A stretch of DNA of 64,000 nt, taken from NCBI GenBank assembly GCA_022821065.1, contig JAJEEK010000056.1, positions 1-64,000 of the forward strand. The letters run 5' to 3'. Below, piece after piece: positions 43,611 to 52,610 of this stretch. Position 1 is the first letter of the stretch. Each line of letters starts with the position of its first letter. Source of the stretch: Candidatus Poribacteria bacterium. Lineage in GTDB: Bacteria; Poribacteria; WGA-4E; WGA-3G. A model generated the notes under the pieces. It ran no database searches and was not told the DNA's origin. It saw only the letters and a program-made list of their open reading frames with translations. The position numbers and the translations under genes were made by a program.

Positions 43611-44696
43611 TTAATCTGAGTATGGGTCGGCAGCATCTCGGAGTGCATCGCCTAAGAAGTTGAAGGCGATGACGACGACAAGCACCGGTACTGCCGGAAA
43701 AATGAGCCAGGGGTAGTGGAGCAGAACGGTGACGCGCTGTGCCTCTTCTAATAGTACTCCCCAACTCGTCATCGGCGGACGGATGCCTAATCCTAAGAAA
43801 CTGAGTGCGGTTTCGCCGAGAATCATACCGGGGATAGCGAGTGTCGCGATAACGATGATGTGGCTATAACACCCCGGCATCAGATGTTTTGTGATAATGT
43901 GCCAATGTCCGGCACCTGCAGCGCGTGCCGCCATCACGAAATCGCTTTCCCGATACGCCAAGACTTTCCCGCGGACCTGCCGCGCCAAGCCACCCCAACG
44001 GATAATCGACAAAATAACAGTAATCCCAAAATAGATTTGAATGCTCGACCATCCCGGTGGGAGTGCTGCGCCGAGTGCCATCCACAACGGGATGTCTGGG
44101 AACGCTGATAAGATCTCAATAACGCGTTGGATGAGGTTATCGACCCAGCCACCCCAGTAGCCAGATATAGTACCGAGGACAGAACCGAGAATGATGCTTA
44201 AAAAGACCCCGACCAGGCCGAGTGTCATTGAGACGCGCGCACCGTACATAATCCGAGAAAGCAGGTCGCGCCCCATCCGATCCGTACCTAACAAAAACAT
44301 GGGGCCTGCGGAGCTAAAAAAATGTCGCTTGCCGTCGGTGTCCTTGAAAAAGAATTCAACCGGATGCCGTTGCGTCATATCCCTCGTGAATTCTAACTCA
44401 AGACTCTCTGGATTCCGAACGGATTTCAAGCCGTAGACGTAGAACCCATCCTTGAATGAGAAATGGAGACGTTGTGGGGGGACGTGGCGCAGTCGCATGT
44501 TGATTTCGTTATAGTGATAGGGCGCGAAGAAGTCAGCACCGATAGCAAGTGCGTAAAAGAGGATTAAAACCGCACCGGAAATGACACCCATGCGGTTCTT
44601 TTGGAACCGTTGCCATATCAGTTGCCGGTAACTCAGCTGCCCTATTTCCGCTGCAGTCTCTATTGATGGATCGGTGGTACTTTGTGTTTTATTCAT
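43611..44696 (-). CDS. Peptide-type ABC transporter permease (OppC/DppC-like)
   Basis: Inner-membrane permease, 361 aa. An N-terminal helix (GVISGAVLILFYALAIGAD) is followed by a long periplasmic segment that is larger than usual, then the transport domain with LLSRIMYGARVSMTLGLVG and the EAA loop MAARAAGAGHWHIITKHLMPG. AAGGA lies before the ATG. It overlaps the OppB-like gene by 8 bp, so translation is coupled. It pairs with that permease and the ATPases at 48847 and 49963. Confidence 0.93.
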   Translation of the reverse strand: MNKTQSTTDPSIETAAEIGQLSYRQLIWQRFQKNRMGVISGAVLILFYALAIGADFFAPYHYNEINMRLRHVPPQRLHFSFKDGFYVYGLKSVRNPESLELEFTRDMTQRHPVEFFFKDTDGKRHFFSSAGPMFLLGTDRMGRDLLSRIMYGARVSMTLGLVGVFLSIILGSVLGTISGYWGGWVDNLIQRVIEILSAFPDIPLWMALGAALPPGWSSIQIYFGITVILSIIRWGGLARQVRGKVLAYRESDFVMAARAAGAGHWHIITKHLMPGCYSHIIVIATLAIPGMILGETALSFLGLGIRPPMTSWGVLLEEAQRVTVLLHYPWLIFPAVPVLVVVIAFNFLGDALRDAADPYSD

Positions 44697-45675
44697 AACG
44701 AATCCTTGGATCGACCCATGCCAACGCTATATCGGCGAGCAGATTACCGATAACTAACAGCAGACTCAACATCATAATCAGCGTGCCAGCAAGGTAGATG
44801 TCCTCGTTTAGTAAACTGTTTAGGAGAATCGGTCCGACCGTTGGTAATCCCAATACGATAGAAACGATCGCTGAACCGGAGAGGATACCGGGTAGGCTCA
44901 TCCCTAAAATACTGATAAGCGGGTTAATTGCGATACGGACAGCATGTTTCGCGACGACGACAGTCTCTTTGAGCCCTTTTGCGCGTGCGGTTTGCACGAA
45001 CGGTTGCCCTAACACATCAAGGAGATTGCCACGCATGATGCGCATTAGGCTCGCTGTGCCGTTAATACCGACGACAATCACTGGAATCCAGAGGTGCTTG
45101 ATCAGGTCGTTGAGTTTACCCCACGTCCACGGCGCGCCTTCATAGTAAGCCGAGAAGAGTCCAAAGAGCGGAACACCGAAGATATCAAACGCAAAGACCA
45201 TCAGCGAAAGTGCCAAGAGAAACGCGGGGATCGACATCCCGACGAAACTGAGGAAGGTGAGAAAGTGATCTGACCATTGGTATTGATGCGTGGCTGAATA
45301 GATACCGAGCGGGATTGCGACGACATAGGTAAAAATGAGTGATCCGATGGAGATGAGGAGCGTAAACGCTATCCTGTCCCATATCAGTTCATTGACTTCG
45401 CGCTTATACTCAAACGACTCACCGAAGTTACCGCGAACGAAACCGCTGATCCAGATGAGATAGCGTTTCCACAACGGCTCGTTCAGTCCGTAGCGTTCGC
45501 GTAATTCTTCGACTTGTGCAAGCGAACTGCTATCGCCGAATTCTTCCTCTAACCGCTGGATTTCTCGGTCGAGGTAATCGCCTTGCGGGAGTTGGATGAT
45601 AATAAAAGAGATAATAGAAATCGCCAGAAGTGTCGGCACAGCGATGAGACATCGGCGAATAATATAGGTAATTAT
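44689..45675 (-). CDS. Peptide-type ABC transporter permease (OppB/DppB-like), probable ATA start
   Basis: Inner-membrane permease. The track begins at GTG 45639, in the middle of the first helix. The family N-terminus (YIIRRCLIAVPTLLAISIIS) continues upstream in frame to ATA 45673-45675, with AAGGAG (45684-45689) 8 nt before it and a stop further up. No ATG, GTG or TTG lies between. So either ATA is the start or an ATG has mutated. From there it is 328 aa, normal for OppB. The EAA loop is ARAKGLKETVVVAKHAVR. It lies between the binding protein and OppC. Confidence 0.88.
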   Translation of the reverse strand: MITYIIRRCLIAVPTLLAISIISFIIIQLPQGDYLDREIQRLEEEFGDSSSLAQVEELRERYGLNEPLWKRYLIWISGFVRGNFGESFEYKREVNELIWDRIAFTLLISIGSLIFTYVVAIPLGIYSATHQYQWSDHFLTFLSFVGMSIPAFLLALSLMVFAFDIFGVPLFGLFSAYYEGAPWTWGKLNDLIKHLWIPVIVVGINGTASLMRIMRGNLLDVLGQPFVQTARAKGLKETVVVAKHAVRIAINPLISILGMSLPGILSGSAIVSIVLGLPTVGPILLNSLLNEDIYLAGTLIMMLSLLLVIGNLLADIALAWVDPRIRYE

Positions 45676-45694
45676 GGGTGTATCTCCTTATTAT

Positions 45695-45885
45695 TGGCTT
45701 TCGGCTTTCAGCAAGAATGGCTATCGGCTATCGGAAGAATGGCTTTCGGCTATCGGCTTTCAGCAAGAATGGCTATCGGCCTTCGGCTATCGGCTTTCAG
45801 CAAAGAGAGAGGTTCGTTTAATCAAAAGTCTCTGGCTGACGGCTGACGGCTAATTCGCTGACGGCTGATGGCTGATGGCTAACGG
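45695..45885. repeat. Dense short-word repeats inside the ABC operon
   Basis: About 190 bp of GGCTTTCGGC, TATCGGCT, TTCAGCAAGAATGGC and GGCTGACGGCTGATGGC words. It separates the binding-protein gene from the permeases; the last word runs up to the stop of the binding-protein gene. Confidence 0.8.
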
Positions 45886-47883
45886 CTATTCCTTAGATAT
45901 CCAACACTGCTCAGGATAATGGGTTGCTGGTGTGACGATTGCCCACGGACCTAGAATGCCGTCGTTCGGTACGTTGTGAAAATGGTTCGCGACGACTAAT
46001 AGCGATGGCGAACGTGCTGCGGAACCGAGGTGAAACGGTCCCTCGTCTATATGAATTTGGACTGCGTCCCGAACGTATTGATGCCGTTTTTTTAGATCGG
46101 GTTCGCGTTTAATTTCATCGTATAAATCGAGAAGTTTCTTTAGGGGTCCGGTAGGAGGTTCGCCCTTTTCACCACCGGTTTCATACCATTTCCCGACCTT
46201 CGGGTGCCAATACTTCGGGAGCGTCGGGAAGACCCAATCGGGGTAAGTGAAGAGGTCCATCTCCGCTTCACCGTGCATGCTGATCGTAAATTTTCCGAGC
46301 GTCCGTCGGAGGCTCAGTTCGGCACCCGGTGGCGTATAGAGCAAGGTTTTCAATCCGAGTTGCTCCCATCCGTCTCGAATAATCAGTCCGATGTCATTTT
46401 CTTGGCTGTTGAGGTTGGAACTCGGAACATCCATGAGCATCTCAATCGGTTCGCCATCCGGACGCAACCTATAACCGTCCTTATCGCGTTCGGTGAGTCC
46501 CATTTCATCGAGGAGTCGGTTTCCTGCGGCGATATCGAAGTCGGCATCGGCACGTTTCCATGCTTCAAAGAGTGTCTGTCCGTCTTCATCAGCGAAATGC
46601 CAACCCTCTTGGCTGACAGTTGCGGCTTGCGGTTCGAGCAATCCGCGCCATGCGATCTCGTTACATTTTTCACGGTCGATGCCGTAAGCGAGTGCTTTTC
46701 GGAACCGTTGGTCTCGGATGATTTGCCGCAACACAGGGTCGGGTGCAGTCCAGTTAATGAGGATAGCGGGTTGTGCGCCAGCCGTGCTTTTCCAACGTCG
46801 TACTTTGTAGTCCCCTTTCTCTTGCCCCTTCAGATAGAGTGCGAGGTCTCGGAGTTCCATACCGCGATATTGGCAATCAATCTCGCCAGCGAGGATTTTA
46901 AGGACGCGAACCTGCGGCTCCGGGACTAAACTGGTCTTGATTCTGTCGATGTAAGGGAGTTGTCTGCCGAGCGTATCAACGACGTAGTAGTAGGGATTGC
47001 GTTCGAGTTCGACCCAGAAGCCTCCCTTTTCATATTTCGTTAACCGCCAGGGCCACAACGTCGGACGTTCCGGGTTCTGGTGTGGTATATTCTCTTTCTC
47101 AAATTGGATAAAATCGACGTATTCGGGGTTCCCATCTGGGTGAAATTGCCTCATGTGATGTTCTGGGATGTTGTATTGATTGCACCACCAAAAACCGGTC
47201 GCCAACCAGAGGGGTACAAGCCAGTTGGGACCTGCAAATTTCATCACAATCGTATAATCGTCAGGCGTTTCGACCTCCATCGGAATGCCGTTGACTTTAC
47301 ACCAGACAGGCGGACTGTATTTGTACCGTTCATCAAAGCAGAGTTTATAATAGTAAGCAAACGAGGCAGAAGTATAAGGGTGTCCGTCCGACCACTTCAC
47401 CCCTTTGCGCAGATGTAAAGTGAGAATACTGCCGTCTTCGTTAAATTCCCATGACTCCGCTAAACCGGGTTCCAAGCCAGAAGCATCAAATTTCCAACGG
47501 ATGAGCGGGGCATAACCGGCGGTCATTTTCCACGTCCCTAAATCTGGGTGCGTGTGAAACCGATGCCATGTTCCCCCATAGGGGCCGGGACCTTCATACC
47601 CATCAAAATCGGTTTTAGCGACGAGTGGGTTCTCCGGTAGCCGCTCTGAAAGGGGTGGGAGTTCGCCTGCTGCGACCTGTTTCGCCCACATTGGTGCCTC
47701 TTTCGCCTCTAACCCACGCGGAAAGTCGGAAGTATCTTCTAACGGGCTTCCCGAACACCCAACGGTGAAAATCAGCAGCATCAGTAACAAGTAACGAGTA
47801 ACCAGTAACCAGAAAAGAGTCTTTCTTACTGGAAACTGGTGACTGGAAACTGGTAACTTCTTCTCTGCACTCGTTTTGTGCAT
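45886..47883 (-). CDS. Peptide-type ABC transporter substrate-binding lipoprotein
   Basis: 665 aa, family 5 extracellular solute-binding protein. The signal peptide ends at a lipobox-like TVGC (Cys about residue 44). The mature part has YAPLIRWKFD, LHLRKGVKWSDGHPYT (family signature), RKALAYGIDREKC and a long C-terminal lobe. Its N-terminal codons are built from word repeats (CCAGTTTCCAGT, GGTTACTGGTTACT), giving an unusually long n-region and part of the hydrophobic core. AGGAGG precedes the ATG. It starts 1 bp after the MNT-HepT stop. Ligand unknown; peptides or other compounds. Confidence 0.92.
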   Translation of the reverse strand: MHKTSAEKKLPVSSHQFPVRKTLFWLLVTRYLLLMLLIFTVGCSGSPLEDTSDFPRGLEAKEAPMWAKQVAAGELPPLSERLPENPLVAKTDFDGYEGPGPYGGTWHRFHTHPDLGTWKMTAGYAPLIRWKFDASGLEPGLAESWEFNEDGSILTLHLRKGVKWSDGHPYTSASFAYYYKLCFDERYKYSPPVWCKVNGIPMEVETPDDYTIVMKFAGPNWLVPLWLATGFWWCNQYNIPEHHMRQFHPDGNPEYVDFIQFEKENIPHQNPERPTLWPWRLTKYEKGGFWVELERNPYYYVVDTLGRQLPYIDRIKTSLVPEPQVRVLKILAGEIDCQYRGMELRDLALYLKGQEKGDYKVRRWKSTAGAQPAILINWTAPDPVLRQIIRDQRFRKALAYGIDREKCNEIAWRGLLEPQAATVSQEGWHFADEDGQTLFEAWKRADADFDIAAGNRLLDEMGLTERDKDGYRLRPDGEPIEMLMDVPSSNLNSQENDIGLIIRDGWEQLGLKTLLYTPPGAELSLRRTLGKFTISMHGEAEMDLFTYPDWVFPTLPKYWHPKVGKWYETGGEKGEPPTGPLKKLLDLYDEIKREPDLKKRHQYVRDAVQIHIDEGPFHLGSAARSPSLLVVANHFHNVPNDGILGPWAIVTPATHYPEQCWISKE

Positions 47884-47884
47884 C

Positions 47885-48844
47885 TCAAACGTCCTCCTCG
47901 CGTCTGATGAGGGAATCCGTAAATCTATTCATATCTTCAGAGACGCGTTCAAAAAGCTCGCCAATAGATTTCGCATGCGGTATCGTCATTTCATATCTCA
48001 ATTCCTTGCCGTAAATGTTAGTGACTTTGTGTCGGAACTTTAAAAGTTCTTCCAGTTCGCGGCGTGTATTTTCGGCAATCACCGGCGGACGTTCTGGTCG
48101 CTTTTCTGCCATTTGTGCAAGTAGATTTTTATGCCATTGGCTTCCTCTCGGCACGTGCGTATCCACCTCACGGCCAATCCGTTCAAAAATCCGCTCTATA
48201 CCCATATAGATATCGGCGAGATCTGTAGCAATTGTATTTTCGATAAATTCTGTGACATCAATGGGAACCTCCTCAATCTTTGCCAATCCCCTATGGATTC
48301 TTACAAGTGTTCCTTCTATTTTGTCCAGTTCGTCGTTGATGCGCTGCGTGAGTCTCTTGCGGTTCATTTCGTAAACGTCTCCCTCCTCGGTCGGGAAAAC
48401 CTGTCGCTGTAAGTGTTTGTAAAGCGTCTGCCACACATTTGTCATGCTATTCGGTGGACCGGATCCCTTTTCAATAGGAATCGCTTGCTGTTTTATCCGC
48501 TCCCGAAAACGCCCTTTCGACGTATCAAAGTTAACGAAGTCTATTTTGAATCCCGATTTGAAGTCCATAACCATTTCCCACGCTTTATCATAAACATCCG
48601 TGGAGAGTCCAGACACGGCGATATCAATATCCGACCTATTTGTGAACCCTATCGGCTCTGTGAGTGAACCGAAGACAAAGACTCGAGTCGCACCGAACTG
48701 TTCGTAAAGCAGGGTCGCCACTTCATGCGCGGTGCGCCACGCCCGATGGAGCTGGCTTTCTTCCATCACCCGGCTTTTCCAAACTTGTTCCAGCCGTTTT
48801 CTGCATGCTGCGAGTTCATCTGGCGATATTTTTTGTTTTGACAT
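47885..48844 (-). CDS. MNT-HepT fusion protein (toxin-antitoxin in one chain)
   Basis: 319 aa from ATG 48844, with AAGGAG 7 nt upstream; the track start is 14 codons early. The N-terminal half is a minimal nucleotidyltransferase (GSLTEPIGFTNRSDIDIAV). The C-terminal half is a HepT-like HEPN domain (LADIYMGIERIFERIGREVD, then FRHKVTNIYGKEL). Normally these are two genes in which MNT AMPylates and silences the HepT RNase. HEPN R-x4-H reads R-x4-N here, as in some relatives, so RNase activity is uncertain. An internal ATG (48367) with a strong SD begins the HepT half. The gene sits 2 bp after the OppF-like ATPase and 1 bp before the binding protein. Confidence 0.8.
   Translation of the reverse strand: MSKQKISPDELAACRKRLEQVWKSRVMEESQLHRAWRTAHEVATLLYEQFGATRVFVFGSLTEPIGFTNRSDIDIAVSGLSTDVYDKAWEMVMDFKSGFKIDFVNFDTSKGRFRERIKQQAIPIEKGSGPPNSMTNVWQTLYKHLQRQVFPTEEGDVYEMNRKRLTQRINDELDKIEGTLVRIHRGLAKIEEVPIDVTEFIENTIATDLADIYMGIERIFERIGREVDTHVPRGSQWHKNLLAQMAEKRPERPPVIAENTRRELEELLKFRHKVTNIYGKELRYEMTIPHAKSIGELFERVSEDMNRFTDSLIRREEDV
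48367..48386 (-). promoter_or_regulatory. Internal ribosome-binding site and ATG at the HepT half
   Basis: GGAGGGAG (48379-48386) stands 11 nt before an in-frame ATG (48365-48367). Translation from it would give a free HepT domain of 160 aa (VYE then MNRKRLTQRIND). This fits an ancestral separate gene. Confidence 0.45.
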
Positions 48845-48846
48845 CG

Positions 48847-49944
48847 TTATACTCCTTGCAGCTCCAACGTATCGCTGAGGTGACAAGCCACCTGAACACC
48901 CGTTTCGACTTCTTGAAGTTCCGGGGTCTCCTGCCTACAGATATCGGTTGCATAACGGCATCGCGGGTGAAAATAACAACCTGTAGGTGGATTTGATGGA
49001 TCAGGGACATCGCCTTCAAGTCGGATATGTTCACGCTTCCGCTGTGCATTCGGATCGGGGAGTGGCACGGCGGAGATGAGTGCTTCTGTGTAAGGGTGTT
49101 TCGGCGATTGATAGAGCGTTTCGGCATCGCTGATCTCCACAATTTTGCCGAGATACATCACAGCAACGCGATCGCTGATGTGTTCCACCACGCTTAGGTC
49201 GTGTGCGATAAAGATATAGGAGAGTTGAAATTTTTCGCGAAGTTCTGCCAAGAGGTTGAGGATTTGTGCCTGTACGGAGACGTCCAACGCCGAGACCGGT
49301 TCATCTGCGACGATGAGTTCGGGTTGGAGTGCTAAGGCGCGTGCGATACCGATGCGTTGACGCTGCCCGCCGCTGAAAGCGTGCGGATACCGGCGCATAT
49401 CCTGTGATCTCAAGCCGACAGATTCGAGCAGTTCCACAATCCGATCTTGAAGTGCCGATCCTTTTTCAGTCCGATTGACACGCATTGGCTCCCCGACAAT
49501 ATCTGCTACGGTCATACGTGGGTTGAGGGAAGCGTGTGGGTCTTGGAAGATCATCTGGATCCGTCTCCGAAAAGGACGCATTTCGCTATGTGTCAATTTT
49601 GCGAGGTCTACCTGTTCGTCTCCGAAAGTGAAGCTCCCGCTTGTCGGTGGAATGAGGCGGAGGATGCACCGTCCTGCCGTTGTTTTTCCACAACCGCTTT
49701 CGCCGACGAGTCCGAGGGTTTCGCCGCGTTCGACCTCGAAACTGATCCCGTCCACGGCTTTCACATAGCCGACGGTGCGTTGAAGGATCCCTTTCTGTAT
49801 CGGGAAGTATTTTCGGAGGTCGTTCACCTGAAGCAATTTCGTATTTTTAGCTATGGGCATCTGGTCATCGTTCCACTTCGTTTCATGATGGTGTTCGGTT
49901 AATTCTGACGCGACTGGAGATATGCCCGATTTTAAATTCGTCAT
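48847..49944 (-). CDS. Peptide-type ABC transporter ATPase (OppF/DppF-like)
   Basis: 365 aa. Walker [14 protein letters not shown]-loop [12 protein letters not shown], signature [14 protein letters not shown] and Walker [13 protein letters not shown] are complete. A C-terminal oligopeptide-transporter extension has cysteines (GCYFHPRC...DIC). The start at 49944 adds a 28-residue N-terminal tail before the conserved [10 protein letters not shown]; the later ATG (49860) is possible but has no SD. It follows the OppD-like gene by 18 bp and precedes the MNT-HepT gene by 2 bp. Confidence 0.94.
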   Translation of the reverse strand: MTNLKSGISPVASELTEHHHETKWNDDQMPIAKNTKLLQVNDLRKYFPIQKGILQRTVGYVKAVDGISFEVERGETLGLVGESGCGKTTAGRCILRLIPPTSGSFTFGDEQVDLAKLTHSEMRPFRRRIQMIFQDPHASLNPRMTVADIVGEPMRVNRTEKGSALQDRIVELLESVGLRSQDMRRYPHAFSGGQRQRIGIARALALQPELIVADEPVSALDVSVQAQILNLLAELREKFQLSYIFIAHDLSVVEHISDRVAVMYLGKIVEISDAETLYQSPKHPYTEALISAVPLPDPNAQRKREHIRLEGDVPDPSNPPTGCYFHPRCRYATDICRQETPELQEVETGVQVACHLSDTLELQGV

Positions 49945-49962
49945 ACATCTCTTATCCTTGTC

Positions 49963-50991
49963 TTATCCTTGCAAATCAGTGTGAAGCCAGCATCGTACAG
50001 CGTGTGCATCGTTATCGGTTGTCTTGAGTTCTGGCATTTGGTCACATTCTGGCATCCGGTCGGGGCAACGTGGTTGAAATGAACAGCCAGCCGGTAGCGC
50101 CAACGGATGCGGGACCGTCCCCGGTATAGAAGGTAGTGTTTTCTGGACTGTCCGACCGAGAACCGGTATCGATTTGAGCAAGCCTTGTGTGTACGGATGG
50201 AGCGGGTTATAGAAGATGTCGTCAACGCTCCCGCGTTCAACGACGCGTCCTGAATACATAACGACAACTTCATCAGCGAGGTCTGCGATGACACCGAGGT
50301 CGTGTGTGATGAGCATAATCGCCATCCCGAACTCCGCTTGAAGTTCCTGCATGAGACCGAGTACCTGCGCTTGGATCGTCACATCGAGTGCCGTTGTCGG
50401 TTCGTCAGCGATGAGCAGTGCCGGTGAGCAGCAGAGTGCCATTGCGATCATGACACGTTGGCGCATACCACCGGAAAGCTGGTGTGGGTATTCATCAACA
50501 CGTTGTTTTGGTGCAGGGATTCCGACACGTTCGAGCATCTCAATCGCACGTTCACGCGCCGTTTTTTTATCTACACCTTGGTGTAAAGCGACCGCTTCGG
50601 CGATCTGGTTTCCAACGGTATAAACCGGATTAAGTGATGTCATTGGCTCTTGGAAAATGATGGCGATTTCGTTGCCTCGGATTTGACGGATCAATTCGCT
50701 TTTCGGTGGTACCTGTGCGATATCCAACGGTTCAGCATCGCCGTTGCGATAGAACAGGATCTCACCGGCTTCAATCCTACCCGGTGACGGGACCAGCTGG
50801 AGGAGCGAGAGACCGGTGATACTCTTTCCGCAACCGCTCTCACCGACAACACCTACGGTCTGTCCGCGTGCAATAGAGAAACTGACATCGTTCACGGCGT
50901 TCACGATGCCATCGTCTGTTGGAAAAACCGTCTTTAACCCGGAAATCTCCAGAAGCGGTTTTTGATGAGATGTGTTTTGTTCTGATGCCAT
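49963..50991 (-). CDS. Peptide-type ABC transporter ATPase (OppD/DppD-like)
   Basis: 342 aa, first gene of the transporter operon. Walker [13 protein letters not shown]-loop [13 protein letters not shown], signature [15 protein letters not shown], Walker [13 protein letters not shown] and the C-terminal oligopeptide domain ([15 protein letters not shown]) are intact. It forms the ATPase pair with the next gene. No clear SD is seen before the ATG at 50991. Confidence 0.94.
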   Translation of the reverse strand: MASEQNTSHQKPLLEISGLKTVFPTDDGIVNAVNDVSFSIARGQTVGVVGESGCGKSITGLSLLQLVPSPGRIEAGEILFYRNGDAEPLDIAQVPPKSELIRQIRGNEIAIIFQEPMTSLNPVYTVGNQIAEAVALHQGVDKKTARERAIEMLERVGIPAPKQRVDEYPHQLSGGMRQRVMIAMALCCSPALLIADEPTTALDVTIQAQVLGLMQELQAEFGMAIMLITHDLGVIADLADEVVVMYSGRVVERGSVDDIFYNPLHPYTQGLLKSIPVLGRTVQKTLPSIPGTVPHPLALPAGCSFQPRCPDRMPECDQMPELKTTDNDAHAVRCWLHTDLQG

Positions 50992-51129
50992 TCTTTTATC
51001 TTACTCTGCCAATAGACCCGTTTCAGGCAATTATACACAAAAGGCAGTTGTGTGTCAATCATTTTGATTTTGGAATGGTTAGGTCGTCAGTACGGTTTTC
51101 TGCGGATACCTTCTGACGTGACAAAAAAC

Positions 51130-51152
51130 AGGCGAGGTAGGTTACCTCGCCT
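51130..51152 (-). terminator. Intrinsic terminator after anti-sigma gene
   Basis: Stem GGCGAGGTA / TACCTCGCC with a 3-nt loop, flanked by C/G. On the minus strand it is followed by TTTTTTG. It lies 34 bp after the anti-sigma stop and is the third member of the GGCGAGGTT hairpin terminators. Confidence 0.78.
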
Positions 51153-51185
51153 GCTAAGTCTAATTTATGAAATATATGAAACACC

Positions 51186-51905
51186 CTATAATTCTGTTTT
51201 AATCTGATTCCAGAACACAGTCAACTTTTCGCTTGCTGCATCTTGTGCATATCCAGTGACGCTTGTTTGACCGGTCTGCCTGTTGGCATCGGCATAATCT
51301 GCGTGCCACGCTCTCGATCCAATGCTCGTCGGACTAAAGAAGTGGTTATACGCGTTTTTGGGAGTAACAACCGACTGCTGCGACATACGTCCGTCTTCTG
51401 CTGGTGTCTCAACATCTTTGAGTCCTGCCCACGGAGATGTCGAGATTTTGATGTTCTGGAGCACCGTTTTCTTCATCGCGATGAGACCGGATTCCGGTCC
51501 TGGTGGATTCGTAAAGAACGCGAGTTTCATGATAAAGCCGGAAGCGATGAAAAAAAATAGCAGCGCGGTAGCGTTAACAAGTCGTGGTGAGAGATCCAAC
51601 TTTAACCGATCAAGGCACCACGCCAAGGGATTCGCGAAGAACGCCAACTGTTTCTGCTGATGGAGTTCTCGGATGCTTTGCTGAATGTTAGCCGCCAACT
51701 CTGGTGGCGTTACCGGTTCATCAACGCTTTCAAGCATACTCGCCGTGTTCCACAACGCCTCATATTCCCTCTGGCATTCTTGACATGTCCGAAGGTGCTC
51801 TAAGACGGTACGCCGCGACACACCGCCAGAAAGCGCGTCTGTTGTTCGGGCATCTTCCGCTACGACTAAGTGAGGCAGATTGTTAAGAGTCTGTTCGCAA
51901 TTCAT
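51186..51905 (-). CDS. Membrane-anchored anti-sigma factor, zinc-finger type
   Basis: 239 aa from ATG 51905. A TTG three bases earlier is also possible: AAGGAGG is 7 nt from the TTG and 10 nt from the ATG. The N-terminal domain has the zinc anti-sigma motif H-x3-C-x2-C in LEHLRTCQECQREYEAL. One membrane helix (ALLFFFIASGFIMKLAFF, about 115-132) follows, then a periplasmic tail. It starts 19 bp after the sigma gene. In the family this protein holds the ECF sigma at the membrane until a signal releases it. Confidence 0.9.
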   Translation of the reverse strand: MNCEQTLNNLPHLVVAEDARTTDALSGGVSRRTVLEHLRTCQECQREYEALWNTASMLESVDEPVTPPELAANIQQSIRELHQQKQLAFFANPLAWCLDRLKLDLSPRLVNATALLFFFIASGFIMKLAFFTNPPGPESGLIAMKKTVLQNIKISTSPWAGLKDVETPAEDGRMSQQSVVTPKNAYNHFFSPTSIGSRAWHADYADANRQTGQTSVTGYAQDAASEKLTVFWNQIKTEL

Positions 51906-51924
51906 CAATAAAACGCCTCCTTAC

Positions 51925-52482
51925 TTAAAGATAATATTTGCTCAACTTCCGTTTAAGGTTCTTCAGTGCCTGATTTAATCGTGAGGCAACAGTGCCTTCC
52001 GAACACTCCAAAATCTCGGCAATCTCACGATATTTCAGGTGTTGCATATAATAGAGCGTGACAACTTCGCGTTGCTTCGGAGGCAAGCGATCAATAGCAC
52101 CTTGAATCATCTCGCTCTGTTCGGTTTTAATCAGCGTACGCTCAGGCGAGTCATTCTCAGAAGCGGGTCCATGGATTTCCGCCTCTCTGGTGTAAGCCAT
52201 CAATTTCCGCTCGTTGGATTGCGATTTACGGATATACTGCTGGCACGTGTTAATGCCGATACGATACAACCACGTTCCGAACTGTGACTGAAATTGGAAC
52301 GATTTAACGGATTTGTATGCCTCTAAAAACGTCTCTTGTGTTGCATCGGCGGCATCATCGGGATTCCCAAGCATTCTATAGGCAAGCCCATAAATTTTTG
52401 AATGATGCCGATTGACGAGCTCGTTGAATGCTTCGGCATCTCCCTCCACTGTCTGGTGTACGTACACATCGTCAGGAATCAT
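51925..52482 (-). CDS. ECF-type RNA polymerase sigma factor
   Basis: 185 aa sigma-70 family, group 4. Region 2: YRMLGNPDDAADATQETFLEAYK...FGTWLYRIGIN. Region 4: LPPKQREVVTLYYMQHLKYREIAEILECSEGTVASRL. Region 3 is absent, as expected for ECF. It forms an operon with the zinc-type anti-sigma downstream, and a terminator closes the unit. Its promoters usually include its own, but I could not identify one with confidence in the 128-bp upstream gap. Confidence 0.95.
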   Translation of the reverse strand: MIPDDVYVHQTVEGDAEAFNELVNRHHSKIYGLAYRMLGNPDDAADATQETFLEAYKSVKSFQFQSQFGTWLYRIGINTCQQYIRKSQSNERKLMAYTREAEIHGPASENDSPERTLIKTEQSEMIQGAIDRLPPKQREVVTLYYMQHLKYREIAEILECSEGTVASRLNQALKNLKRKLSKYYL

Positions 52483-52610
52483 AAATCAAACTCACTTTAG
52501 CAGGATGTTGTGCAGTCTGTTGCATCCAAGCTGATTTTCCTTCATTTTTTTTCACGAACAAACGTGTTGTAAATATTTTGTTGTCTCCAAATCGGTTCTT
52601 CTTCATTTTT

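Noticed and set aside
43597-43764. N-terminal extension of the SDR protein
   Set aside because: It overlaps the permease gene and encodes an Arg/Cys-rich out-of-family stretch; SD supports ATG 43596.
45583-45846. 87-aa plus-strand ORF
   Set aside because: Encoded by word repeats and antisense permease sequence.
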